The notes under the pieces: model-generated | Told to the model about the DNA's origin: nothing | What the model saw: the letters and a program-made list of their open reading frames with translations, nothing else | Database searches by the model: none | Translations under genes and position numbers: made by a program | Shown here: positions 22,601 through 31,222 of the stretch, piece by piece | Layout of the letters: every line of letters begins with the position of its first letter | Numbering within the stretch: position 1 is the first letter of the stretch | Source of the DNA: Euglena gracilis | Lineage: Eukaryota > Euglenida > Euglenophyceae > Euglenales | Assembly (NCBI GenBank): GCA_039621445.1 | Contig: CP154955.1 | Coordinates: 9,722,241-9,786,240 of the forward strand | DNA length: 64,000 bases | Direction of reading: 5' to 3'

Positions 22601-22761
22601 GGCAGACGATCCAGTACCCACTGTGGCCCGCGGTTCGCGACCGGTTCTACCTGACGTACAGCGACCGCTGGATGTACCTCGGCATCATCTTTGCCTTCCT
22701 CGGCATCGTCCACCTCCTGACCGGCCTCGTGCTGGCGAAGGTGGACCATGGGAAGCGATAG
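3616..22761 (+). CDS. half-size ABCG-type ABC transporter, 20 exons
   Basis: Predicted 610-residue membrane ATPase of the ABCG (White/PDR) family, with the nucleotide-binding domain before the membrane domain. Exons: 3616-3714, 4018-4070, 4955-5024, 5995-6166, 7234-7331, 8848-8910, 9060-9154, 9917-10010, 10592-10626, 11046-11172, 11955-12068, 12591-12630, 12967-13034, 14177-14234, 14518-14672, 15663-15721, 17222-17279, 18843-19001, 21162-21205, 22590-22761 (TAG). Together they make 1833 nt in one frame. Motifs: Walker A GENGSGKT (68-75), VLLDGLTTGLD Walker B/D-loop (about 183-193), AHQPS with H219, RERSVYY before a TM helix, LFATYFGLFCGLF, IPWWWRWVHY and a C-terminal helix. No LSGGQ-type signature is seen and the Walker B Glu is Gly. 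The ATG at 3553 is an in-frame alternative start. Nearly all introns are nonconventional. Substrate unknown; plasma or organelle membrane likely. Confidence 0.88.
3715..4017 (+). other. ABCG intron 1, nonconventional, flanked by a 7-bp direct repeat
   Basis: GGGCGTG occurs at both exon borders (3708-3714 and 4011-4017), so the exact cut is ambiguous but the joined frame (AWRGVTYRPA) is not. The intron ends are complementary: AGGGTTGATGTGAGG at the 5' side against CCTTCATATCGAACCTT at the 3' side. There is no GT-AG pair that keeps the frame. Confidence 0.7.
4071..4954 (+). other. ABCG intron 2, nonconventional (CAG/CTG type)
   Basis: Starts GGC-CAG-GGCGTGCC and ends GGCCACCC-CTG-CCCGG, so CAG is at +4 to +6 and CTG at -8 to -6, with the flanks able to pair. 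Splicing here yields QLLSDISGFARPGEL, matching the usual approach to Walker A in ABCG proteins. It contains a copy of the 'TTGTCTAAGCACCACC' foldback family (4524-4803). Confidence 0.75.
4524..4803 (+). repeat. foldback repeat with TTGTCTAAGCACC ends
   Basis: A 280-bp unit bounded by 'CTGTCTAAGCACCACC' and a terminal 'GAGACAAGGGG'. It shares its interior (TGGTGAGACATTGTTG, CGCCTGTAAGTTCAACAG, CGGCGCGATGCACC) with the longer copy at 13317-13682 and with pieces at 18200-18672. No open frame of note. Confidence 0.65.
6266..6525. repeat. (ATTC)n microsatellite with an internal (CTTC)n block
   Basis: About 260 bases of ATTC/CATT tetranucleotide, interrupted by a CTTC block at 6355-6395. Its fr-independent openness produces serine/phenylalanine/histidine ORFs, which are artefacts. 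Confidence 0.95.
6529..6806. mobile_element. foldback element with telomere-like core, copy 1
   Basis: Perfect-looking inverted ends: GGCAGCCTCCAACTAAA at the left and TTTAGTTGGAGGCTGCC at the right. Inside is a second palindrome reading GCGTCATTGATGGA ... TCCATCAATAACGC, around degenerate TTAGGG and CCCTAA units and AGGCCTAACTTATGGATT. It has no coding capacity, so it is a MITE-like palindrome. Poly-T flanks hide any target duplication. Confidence 0.8.
7446..7972. mobile_element. foldback element with long telomeric-repeat core, copy 2
   Basis: Inverted ends ATGGCAGCCATACTC / GAGTATGGCTGCCAT are followed inward by paired blocks (CTAAATGGACCCCC, AAGAGTGACCC, CGACTTTACTAA, GGCCACCTAACCC). The centre is about 15 CCCTAA units (7576-7663) followed by about 26 TTAGGG units (7670-7828). 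The order CCCTAA then TTAGGG is opposite to a telomere-telomere fusion, so it reads as the loop of a palindromic element. Confidence 0.85.
8911..9059 (+). other. ABCG intron 6, nonconventional, short
   Basis: At 149 bases this is the clearest example: start GGC-CAG-GCCCCCCC, end GGGGGCT-CTG-CGGCG, with CAGGCCCCC able to pair with GGGGGCTCTG. Splicing gives VVLLDGLTTGLD across the Walker B/D-loop region. Confidence 0.8.
9175..9370 (-). repeat. interspersed repeat, 250-bp family, copy 1
   Basis: Contains TCCTACTCAGATTGGA, CAGTCGCTCGCGACTG and GACAATCCGCGGTTTTCACG. The same blocks occur in the opposite orientation at 19180-19460 and 28490-28760, spaced alike. No open frame of interest. Confidence 0.7.
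13317..13682. mobile_element. foldback repeat with inverted CTTGTCTGAGCACCACC ends
   Basis: Ends are inverted: CCTTGTCTGAGCACCACC at the left and GGTGCTCAGACAAGGGG at the right. Internal secondary copies of the end lie at 13330 and 13598. It lies in ABCG intron 13 (13035-14176). Shorter relatives are at 4524-4803 and 18200-18672. Non-coding, MITE-like. Confidence 0.65.
15300..15535 (-). repeat. 230-bp interspersed repeat, copy 1
   Basis: Antisense copy of a well-conserved block containing AGTTGCACTAAGGCTTC, GGCCGGCGCTAACTTCGC, CAGTGCTCTTTTGTTGC, GGTGTAATTCCAGCGCTG and ACATACACTCACC. Other copies: 31058-31222, 40790-41060, 57580-57815. It lies in ABCG intron 15 (14673-15662). It does not look like a tRNA, and its origin is unknown. 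Confidence 0.8.
16900..17130. mobile_element. hAT-type MITE with 8-bp target duplication
   Basis: Left end CAGGGTTGTTGTTTTTT, right end AAAAACCACTG(T). It is flanked by TTTGGGCC on both sides (16892-16899, 17131-17138). The interior has the family hallmark CGGCCATTTTCGGGGAAAAG-like stretch and (GGGT)n. Lies in the last third of ABCG intron 16. Confidence 0.7.
18200..18672. mobile_element. nested repeats: telomere-core foldback inside a TTGTCC-end foldback
   Basis: 18300-18555 is a telomere-core foldback element (GCGTTATTGATGGA ... GGCCTAACTTATGGATT ... TAGTTGGAGGCTGCC). It splits sequence related to 13317-13682: 18200-18300 matches part of that element in reverse, 18556-18672 in forward orientation. 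A solitary end of the same telomere-core family lies at 18113-18165. All of this is within the ABCG intron before the IPWWWRW exon. Confidence 0.65.
19180..19460 (+). repeat. 250-bp interspersed repeat, copy 2
   Basis: Same family as 9175-9370 and 28490-28760. It begins GGTCGCTGAGCTCTTATC, carries CGCGAGCGACTGGATTCC and ends near GGTCCAAACTGGGTAGGAT. Adjacent G/C runs form a potential strong hairpin. Within ABCG intron 18. Confidence 0.7.
19495..20345. repeat. degenerate tandem repeats
   Basis: Two roughly 230-bp units (19495-19690, 19690-19930) share TTTTCAAAATATCTCCAAAATGA and GGAAATGTCCGGAGACC. They are followed by three roughly 130-bp units (19950-20345) sharing GCCCGAAACGATGTTTTT and CCATTGACTTTGGGTCAAAA. 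Open frames here on both strands are repeat artefacts. Confidence 0.8.
21649..21909. mobile_element. hAT-type MITE with exact 8-bp target duplication
   Basis: Starts CAGGGTTTTTTTATATATAG and ends CTTAAAAAAAAAGCCCCTG, flanked by GCCAGCGG at 21641-21648 and 21910-21917. The interior shares GCCATTTTCGGGGAAAAGTG and (GGGT)n with the other copies. It sits in the last ABCG intron (21206-22589). Confidence 0.9.
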
Positions 22762-22919
22762 CCGTGGCGGAGCGTTGCGCTCGATCCCGGCGGTTCTGGG
22801 AATGGGTGCAGTGCAGAAGCGCAAACGTGTCTTTTTGTGTTTTTTTGATTTTGTCAAAAGTTGCTTTTTTGGTGATTTTCATTTTTTTTTTTGCTGGAAA
22901 GTTTTTCGGATAATGAAAG

Positions 22920-23179
22920 GGCAGCTGAATTCTTGATGGCCCCCCAGGGGGATTAAGAATTCAGGAGTTGGCAAATAATTTTGTGCTTTTGATGGAATGG
23001 GGTTAGGGTTAGGAGTTAGGCCTATGTGCGGGCCTAACTTATGATTAGTGTCAGGTGTGCAGGTTAGGCCTAAAGTCAGGCCGAACTTTTAACCCTAACT
23101 CCATCAATAACGCAATTTTTTTGATCCCCCTGGAAATTCTTAATGGTCCCCCCAGGGGGGCATTAAGAATTCCGCTGCC
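22920..23179. mobile_element. foldback element with telomere-like core, copy 3
   Basis: Ends GGCAGCTGAATTCTTGATGG / CATTAAGAATTCCGCTGCC. Core: TTTTGATGGAATGGGGTTAG ... CCTAACTCCATCAATAACGC, with the shared AGGCCTA and GGCCTAACTTATG motifs. It begins about 160 bases after the ABCG stop codon. Confidence 0.75.
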
Positions 23180-25374
23180 AAATAAATATTCCTCATTTTG
23201 CCCCAATTCCCTGAGACCAAAACTGAGACCAAAATTTTGTGTCGGTTTTTTTTGTCTTTTTTTGCATTTTCTGGCCAAGGAATTGCATATTTTTTAATAA
23301 ACAAAAAGTTTTCCTTGGTGTAGGTGAAAGTCTTCTGTGGCGTTTCCAGCGGAAAGTGCTCGTCCTGGGGAGTTCCTGAAGGATTTTGGATGCAACTTGT
23401 CCTGTTTTTGTGTTTCTTTGCAGCGCGTTTGTCTGAGGGTCTCGTCTGAGGGTCCCCCCCCCCCGCTATGCAAGTAGGGCTGGCCTCTAAAATGTATTTC
23501 ACTTTTTTCCAAAACAAAACTTGCTATGAGATGGGCTGACTGAATGCACCGAAGCCTTGTCGAATGCATGTGTAACTGTTGTCAGCTGAGGCGACCCTAT
23601 GCAGCCCCTTCTCTCCAAGAGAAATCTCCGTGTCGGCGCGTCTCACCTCAAGGCGGCAGTGATTTTCTCCCCCGACGCACTCCTTCAAGGTCCAGTTTCA
23701 TTTCAAAAATAACTTTGATGGAATTTGAAAACAGGAAATGCGCAGTGACTGGGTGGTCCTGGGGGTCGGGAATATTGTTGGTTGGAAGAATGCGGACACA
23801 GTCGGGAAGAGGGGGTTCTGTGCAGAGGCGTTGCAGGGGGACGAATGACGCAACTGCTTTCGGATCGCTTTCAAAAGGCGCGCGTGCCTCCTCAAGAACA
23901 AGGGACGCCTCATTGGAGGGGGGGCATGGATTCTTTCCGCAATGCTGAACCGCCGAGGGAAGAACCTCTGCCTGGATTCCAACTGTTCCCCATTGCCTTT
24001 TGTTATTTTACTCGTTGTACCATTCCCGTTTCGATTGCTCTCTGAGCCCCCAAAACAGGGTTAGAAATACAGAGGGTGGCCGAACCCCCCCCCCCAACCT
24101 GCCATGCGTTTGGACCGACCCTGGGAAGTTGCTGGGACCCCCGGGTATGTCAGATTGTTTCCCCAGCACTTTGTGTCGAATTTTCAGCATTTTGGCAATA
24201 TTTTGCCCCTAAATGCGCACGTTTTTGGGACCGAAATCAGTCACTTTGGCCACGCCACTGTTTCAGTGGGGTGTCCCCTGGCCTGACGTCAAACCCGACT
24301 CCCGAGCCAGCGTTTGAGGTTGAAGGAGGGTGCAGGGCTGTACGGGAATCCTTGAAGCCCTATGGGTGGGAGGTGGGGGGTCAACACCTCACCCCCATCT
24401 CGGTGGGGGCATCCGACCCCCCCCCCCCGCTGGGCCTTCCGGTATTTCTTGGGGCGATTTTTCGGTCAAAATTTTCCTTCGGGACTGAAGGTATTTTTTT
24501 CATTGTGCAGTGTTGTTGTGGGTGGGTGGGGGGTCGACCCACTGCCCCACCATCTCCCGGGTGGCGGGGGTTCACCCGCCCCCCACCAAGCCTTCCCACA
24601 CAACCCTGCCCCCCTAAAGTTCAACCTTTTCCGTCTGGCGTTTCACACCAAATTTTTTTTGGCAATTTGGACATTTAGGCGGTGCCACTGTTTAGTTGTG
24701 GGGTGCCCCCCCCTCCTCCTCTTTTCCCCCTCCTGGTGGGGGTCACCATGGAGGGATCCAACTCCCACCTGCCCTCACATCGAACCCTGCCCTGAACCCT
24801 TCCCCGTGTTGCAGCGTCAGCTGCTGACCCCCACTGCTCCAGATAGCCTTCCGCCTGGACACTCACCTTCTGGAATACCACCCCCTGAGCAGGGGTGGGC
24901 TTGATATTTTTATATTATTATTATATTATATATTATATTTATATGTATATATTTATATATATATTATTTATATATGTTTATATTTTTTATTATATATTAT
25001 TTATGTATTATCAGAATTGATCAAATGACGCGTTTGACGATGGTCGGTGCCGTACAAATGGCACACACTCCGTTATCGTGCGTTTCGGGGCCAGCACCAT
25101 CTCCCCCAATCTTTTTCTCCGCCGGCAGGCGGTTACAAGTGGGTGAAGGCGCGGGGGGTGCTTTGAAGGGTGGAACTGCCCAGCCCGGGCACCGGTGCAT
25201 CACTTTGCACCCCCCAGCCCTGCCCCACTCCATCCTCCTGTGATGTGTATACTCTGCCATCTGTGTTGGCCACGCACCTCTCTCTCGGCGGCTGTACTGT
25301 GCTGTGCTGCGCCCAGAGCTGTTCAGGAAACTCAGAAACCCCATGTTGTTGGGCACGGAGAGTCCAATACAAGT

Positions 25375-25518
25375 ACACAATATATATAATACAAGAGTCC
25401 AATAATATATAATACAAGAGTATATAATATATATAATACAAGAGTATATAATATATATCATACAAGAGTATATAATATGTATAATACAAGAGTATATATA
25501 TATAATACAAGAGTATAT

Positions 25519-25553
<35 letters not shown>

Positions 25554-25592
25554 ATACAAGAGTATATAATATATATATATATAATACAAGAG
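25375..25592. repeat. TA-rich microsatellite with ATACAAGAG units
   Basis: Irregular tandem array of 'TATAATATATATAATACAAGAG' type units (described, about 20-30 bases each) interspersed with pure TA. It yields tyrosine/isoleucine-rich spurious frames. Confidence 0.9.
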
Positions 25593-26039
25593 TCCAATAC
25601 AAGCGTCTTTTTAAGTCAGAATCGCCCTCGGGGGTGAGTCCGGGGCCAGACCCCGGGGGGGGGGGGTCCTGCGCCGGCCTGGGTGGGGGGGGGATCCCCG
25701 GGCATCTTAAAAGCATCCTGGTCCAAATTTGTATTCATCATCCAGGTCCCCCCAGCATAGGTCACTCCCCCCTCCATTCACAGAAAACCTTGCCCAAACG
25801 CCTGTTGCTGGGAACAGCGGTTTTCTTAAGCCGGAGGGTACCCCATCCCCCCCGGGGGGGGGGGTCCAGCCAGCCAGCAGCTCAAATCCAGCCAGCAGCC
25901 CAAATTCGGGCTGGGAGCCCCCCCCCCCCCGGGGTCAAGTGAAATAAAGTTGGGTCCAGCCCGGTCGGAGGCCGGGCCAGCCGGCCAGAAAATTGGGCTA
26001 CCCAGCTCACCTATCCCTTCATTTTTTCCCCTCATCACA

Positions 26040-26270
26040 GCTTCCTCCATCACAGCCCCCCAGCCTTGACCTAGCTCCATCCATCAAAATGTCGAAAATG
26101 GTAAAAATGTTTTAGAAAATTTTGTTTTTCATCGACCCAACCCAGCCCAGCCCCCTCCAGCCCCGGACCCCCCCCCCCTCCCATTTCCAGCCAGCCCCAG
26201 CTCATTTCCAGCCAGCAGCTTTTTTGCCAGCCGGAGGCTGCCCCCCCGGGGGGGGGGTCCTTAAGACCTG
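26040..26270. repeat. CCATCACAGCCCCCCAGCC interspersed repeat
   Basis: Contains TCCATCACAGCCCCCCAGCC, CTAGCTCCATCCATCAAAA, TTTTGTTTTTCATCGACCCA and CCAGCCCCGGACCC, all repeated in the same order at 33640-33830. The GC-rich end GGTCCTTAAG is also shared with 36000-36440 and 32275-32400. Non-coding. Confidence 0.7.
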
Positions 26271-28489
26271 CCTCGGTTCGTTCCATGAGTTTCGTCATTC
26301 GAATTCACCACACCTTCTCTGTGCAGCTTCAGTTCAGTTCAGTTCAATAAATCAGCTTCAGTTCTTCCCGCAAAGGTTTGCTGGCCCATAGGTGGGGGGT
26401 GTCCTACCCCCCCCCGGCCTTCCTGGGCAGCCTGCCAGGGTCCCGCAGTGTCCCTTGGCCTCCGGCTCGGAAGGCGCTCGGCTGGATTTCAGTGCGACCG
26501 GGCAGCCAACTTTGTGGATGTCCGACCCCGGCTTCGCTTCCGCCTTTCCCTGTCCTCCGAAAAGCCGAAAATGTCCAAATAATCGGATCTTAAACACTCC
26601 CCGAAATAATGTTTTTGTTTCTTATGCCTTTTGTACCTTTGTATCTTACAACCATCCCGATGAGAATTCACAATGCGACTCTCCTCCCCTGTCCCACAAA
26701 CCCCGGCCTCCGGAGGACACTTTCAGAGGTTTCTGCATGATTCCTAGGCTTGAAACTGTACCGATGCATGATGACTGTCCCTCCCCCAGGCCAAAGGACA
26801 CCCTTTTGGCCAAAACCCCATGTTTGATGACCGCCCCCGCAGACAAAAGTTTCCACTCACCACCAAATACGAGGGCGTGTTCAACTTTTTTTTTTCATTT
26901 CCCAGAATAGCAACATGTGTCACTGGCCGACCCCCTGCCCCACGGGGTGGGTGACTGGCTTCTTTGCCGCCCCCCCCCCCCCCAGGAGGGAAGGTCAAAA
27001 TACCCGAAGCCCGAAGTGCTCCGGCGCTCACTGGTTTTTTTGGATTTGTGTAAGTGCCCCTCCTCCCCCCTGGAGGTTGGGGAAAATTGTGTGGCCAGGA
27101 AATGAACTTCCCTTAAAAAATCCCCCGCATTTGGACCAACTTGAGCCCAAAACTGCAAATGTCATGTTTGCCAAGTTGCCATTTTTTTTCGATACATGGG
27201 GCGCCGAATGATTCCAACCGCATTTGCAATTTTTCGAGCTTCTTTTGTGGCTTTCTATTCCGTCGTGTTTTCGAACGTTCGCGTGCTCCGTCTTTCATGA
27301 CATAATTAAACGTAGGTTTGTGGCCATTCCACAGCCATCCAACCGAAGTGTTGCCGAACGGAAAACCAGGCCGGGTCCCTGTCGCTCCAGAGTGCCCACC
27401 TGCTCCCCCCCACCCCGGCATTTGCGCCAGGGCGGGATGCAGGGCAATGTGTGCGAAGTGTTGTGACGTTTGCCTCGCAACGCCTTGGGTAGGGCCGCAC
27501 GCACGGCTGCCCTCGCGTCAATTGCGAAGCACCGGGAGCGGTCGCTGGCAGTGTCCCTGTTTGTGTGACCCGGATTTCCCTGGTTCCAGGCTACCTGCGT
27601 TTTTTGGGAGTCCAAGGAAGTTTTTGACTTCAACTGGTGCGAATGTGCACATTGTGCCAACTCATCCCACAAATACGCGAGGTAAGTGCAAAACCACACG
27701 CATGTGGAATACGCTCCTGGAAATTGTCATTCCTGAGAAACTGCCGGGATCTCCCAGGAAATTGTCAGGGTCTTCCCTGTCTTGGCCGACCTCACCATAG
27801 GTTGAGTGCTGGGCAGGCAGAGGGCACTTTCAACCCCCCGTCGGGTTTTGGGGTGCCGTAGCACCCCAAAACCCGAAAATGGTCAAAGGAAAAATGGCTG
27901 GGTCGGCAGGCACCAGGGGCGAAACTGACCCCCTTGGGGGGGGGGTGCTTGCTATGGGCAGGCACCCCATGCACCCTCTTCCCCCGGGGTTGGTATACAA
28001 GAAGCCTGCAGGGGGGCTGTGTGCCTGCATCGGTGCCAACGTACACGTCTGCTTGGGACTTATAATTATTATTTTGCCTCCGGGTTGGTACTTTGTCCCA
28101 CTGGTGTTGCTCCATCGGTCATTCTCTGCAGTAACCTCGCCCCAAATAGCCCCCCGGGCTTTGCTCAGTCACACTGCAGGTAACCCTGAGAGGGGGGGGG
28201 GGCTTTATTTGTGTACACTTTCGTTCAACCCCCAAACAAAAACCTTCAGCAGCAACCTCGTGCCAGGGGTGCATCAAGGTGGGGTTTTATTCTAACCCCA
28301 CCGCCAAATGTTCTCTGTCCCAACCCTCTCTCGCCAAATGGTTCAGAAACCAAAGGGTTGCTAAAACTGTGGTAAAAAGCCAACCCATCTTTCATTCACG
28401 TGCTTGCAATATTGGGGGGGGGCTGTCATTTGGATTTTTTGAGAGCGTTTATTTTTGGGGGGGTATTTGGGATGGGTTCTAATTGGGGG

Positions 28490-28760
28490 GTCGCTGAGCT
28501 CTTATCTCTTTAGAGTAAGAGCGAAGCTTACCACCAGGGAAGAGGGGGGGGTAGACCCCCCCCGCCCCCCCCCCCCTGGGTAGACCGTGAACACCGCGTA
28601 TTATCACCATGATTTCAGACCGGTTCCCGGATTTTTTTTTCCAGTCGCGAACGACTGGATTTCTAGTTTCCGAATCACCTCCGTTTGACCCCCAACTCCC
28701 CGCCAGGCCCAAGTTATTCGCGCACGAAGGGTCCAAACTGGGTAGGATTGCCCCCCCCCC
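28490..28760 (+). repeat. 250-bp interspersed repeat, copy 3
   Basis: Closest in layout to 19180-19460: GGTCGCTGAGCTCTTATC, AAGAGCGAAGCTTACC, TATTATCACCATGAT, CAGTCGCGAACGACTGG and GGTCCAAACTGGGTAGGAT in the same order. Confidence 0.7.
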
Positions 28761-30070
28761 CCTTCCGACTCAGCCATTTCGCTGGGGTCCAAGAATCGGT
28801 CAAAAAATCGATTTTTCGAAAATATCTCGAGAAAACGTACATTATTTCCGGAAACGTTGGACGAAATGTACCCCCGTAGGCCCTCTATCACCCCCTGTTC
28901 GCCGTTTTGGCTGCCGACACGCCTGGCCCGTGTTCCGGCGCGCCTTTGCGGCCCAAAACGGCCATTTTGAGGTGTTTTTTTTGGGCCGTTGGCAGCCAGC
29001 CTTCGATGTAGTTCCCCACTAGGACAGATGGAACTGCCAGGGCCGCTACATCGGATCCATTCGGCTGCTCCGCATCTGTGTTCGGCATCGGCTCTCCGTG
29101 CCAGTTATCGTCTCACCCGCAGCGTAGAGTGACCTGACCCTGCCCGCCATCCCCTGTTTGCCATGTTTGCCGCCTGTGTGAGGTGCTTCTGTGCTAGAGG
29201 TGGCAGAGGAGCTGGCAGGCTCCTCAGGTGGCAACAACCCGCCGGCAGCCCGGGATGCCCTGGTGGGCGGGGGGCGTACAATCGCGGGGAGGGGGGCACT
29301 TCCACTCTTCCAAAAACGAGACGGTCCCCCCCCCCCCCACATGGCAGGGGGCACCTGAGATCCAAAGAGAGAATTGACCACAAATGTGAAATAAATGTCC
29401 CGAGTCACTTTGGTGCTGTGTTGCCGGCCACCATCACTGCCCTCAGCCCGCGGTGTCAGGGCTGACCCCCCTCTGGATGCCAAGGATCCACACACTTTGG
29501 TCGCCGTAGTGCCTTCCCCATCCACAGTGTGCTCGATTTGCTCATTTGATTTCCCACGGTGTGACAGTGGAATGTACGGAAGAAGCACAGCGGAAAAATT
29601 CCTGGGTTTAGCAGTAATAATTTTTGTGATGTGTCTGTGCCTGACTTGCAGTCTCACGGGGCCGGAGAAATTTTTGGCCAAGAACTGACCAATGGTTTTC
29701 GCTTCTTTTATCCCACAACTGGACCTACGACCTACTCCGGCCCTACGCGCGTTTGTTGCCTTCGACGGGTCTTGCTGGGGGGGGGGGCTCATGTCTTCGC
29801 TGTAACGCATCCCTCTTCTACAGTACCCCTCGGTGTGCTTGATGATTGAACGCTAAATAATGACTGAAACGGCCTAAACACTGCAGAACACTGCGCTGAC
29901 TTGATTGCATGCACCTTTTTTTTGGAGCCCCCAACGTGCAGACTTCCGGGGGGGGAGCACTTCCCCAAAGACGAGGCTTTGTGCCATGAAGGCCATCAAA
30001 TGAGCCCCCCATCCACAGAAACTGCCATGCCTGAGATATTGTCAGCGTCCGCTCGGCTAACTGTCAGGGT

Positions 30071-30288
30071 CAGGGGTTTTTATCCGAGCCCCCCCTGGGG
30101 GGGGTCCCCCCCCGGAGGGGGTGGGATATACTTTTAGGCGCCGAAATTTTGAAAAGGTGCTATTTTTGCATTTTTTCGCGATTTTCGGCCATTTTCGGGG
30201 AAAAGTGGGTGGGTCCCCAGGACCCCCCCCCCCAGAGGGTGGGTGGGTGGGGGGACCCCCCTCCCCCCCGGTCTTAAAAAAGCCCGTG
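30071..30288. mobile_element. hAT-type MITE, slightly decayed
   Basis: Starts CAGGGGTTTTTATCC and ends CTTAAAAAAGCCCGTG, where the canonical CCCTG has become CCCGTG. Flanks GTCAGGGT (30063-30070) and GTCAGGAT (30289-30296) differ at one of eight bases. The interior carries GCCATTTTCGGGGAAAAGTG. Confidence 0.75.
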
Positions 30289-30408
30289 GTCAGGATCCCC
30301 GGCACCGGCCAACCTGTGTCGGGACAGTTTGCTGGAAGGGGGGGTGTTGTCCGAAGCCTCATTGTGGCCCGACCGCCCCGTGTCCCCCCAGACCCCCAGC
30401 CCGCCGAT

Positions 30409-30530
30409 GTACGCGGCCCCCGACCCGTTCGCGGAGGGCGATGTCCCGGACCCGCACGTCGCCACCCCCGAGCCCTCGCCGCGCACCAGCCCCATCGTGT
30501 TCCAGCCGGACGTTGCCCGGTCCCGCCCTT
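30409..30530 (+). CDS. possible first exon of an unidentified gene
   Basis: An ATG follows a CCCCCCAG acceptor-like site and opens a GC-rich frame with strong G/C bias at third positions, reading MYAAPDPFAEGDVPDPHV then ATPEPSPRTSPIVFQPD. The composition matches the real exons elsewhere in the window and differs from its surroundings. The proline/acid-rich content suggests a disordered N-terminus. No domain and no downstream exon could be identified, so this may be a fragment of an undiscovered plus-strand gene. Confidence 0.35.
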
Positions 30531-30598
30531 TTCGACGTGACGCTTTTCGGTGCCGTTGGGTGGCGGCAGGTCCAGCCGTTTTTTTTACCCCCCCCCCC

Positions 30599-30987
30599 CA
30601 TGTCCAACGACCCCCCTATGTCCAATGACCACCCCCCCGGTCAGAGGACACCTTTTCGGAGGTTTGACCAAATTTTTGGTCCCGGGCGAAGCGCCGGGAC
30701 GAAAAATTTTGCCCAAAAATTGGCCAAAAATTTGGCCAAAATGCCATTTTTGACACTTTTTGGACAAAAATTTGTCAAAATTGCCCAAAATTTTCGGCGC
30801 AAAGCGCCGGAAGGGAAAATTTGGGCAATTTTGGGTGGGTAGGGACCCGGGTACCCACCAACTTTCTTTTGACCCCATGTCCAACGACCACCCCCCCGGT
30901 CAGAGGACACCTTTTTGGTCACTACCCTATGTCCAACGACCACCCCCCCGGTCAGAGGACAGAGGTTACCGGTCATTGGACATAGGG
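30599..30987. mobile_element. foldback repeat with GTCCAACGACC / GGTCATTGGAC ends
   Basis: ATGTCCAACGACC at the left pairs with GGTCATTGGACAT at the right. Two further direct copies of 'GTCCAACGACCACCC...GGTCAGAGGACACC' lie inside (30880-30990), plus GGCGCAAAGCGCC palindromes. Related hairpins occur at 2312-2730, 12700-12760, 59268-59340 and 60430-60470. Confidence 0.6.
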
Positions 30988-31057
30988 GGGGGGTAGTTGG
31001 GTGCCTACCCCACGGGGGGGGGGCAGGCACCCCATAGCACCCCTGCCGACCCCCCTT

Positions 31058-31222
31058 AGTTGCACTAAGGCTTCTTGTCTGTTTGTGGCCGGCGCTGACT
31101 TCGCTTCTGGCCCAGTTTGCTGCCAGGTACCCCTTACACCAGTGCTCTTTTGTTGCTCCGCCTGGCCAGGTGAGCAACTCTGGTGTAATTCCAGCGCTGT
31201 AGGGACATACACTCACCCTGCC
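31058..31222 (+). repeat. 230-bp interspersed repeat, copy 2 (shortened)
   Basis: Carries AGTTGCACTAAGGCTTC through ACATACACTCACC in the order of the other copies. It lacks the GTGTGGTGAGTGGC segment and the TTGTGTGGTTGGTG tail. Confidence 0.75.

Larger units (their letters stand above)
22762..30400. other. gene-poor region downstream of the ABCG gene
   Basis: No gene could be supported on either strand. Contents: a telomere-core foldback at 22920-23179, AT-rich DNA (24901-25020), a TA/ATACAAGAG microsatellite (25375-25592), and a GGCTGG/CCAGCC-rich repeat around 25840-26260. A second member of the 250-bp family (28490-28760) and many G/C runs complete it. Long open frames such as 29046-29810 (minus) have no exon-like composition or recognisable domain. 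Confidence 0.55.

Noticed and set aside
29046-29810. 254-codon minus-strand frame
   Set aside because: Crosses repeat and G-run sequence, low-complexity composition, no domain, and plus-strand frames are equally open.
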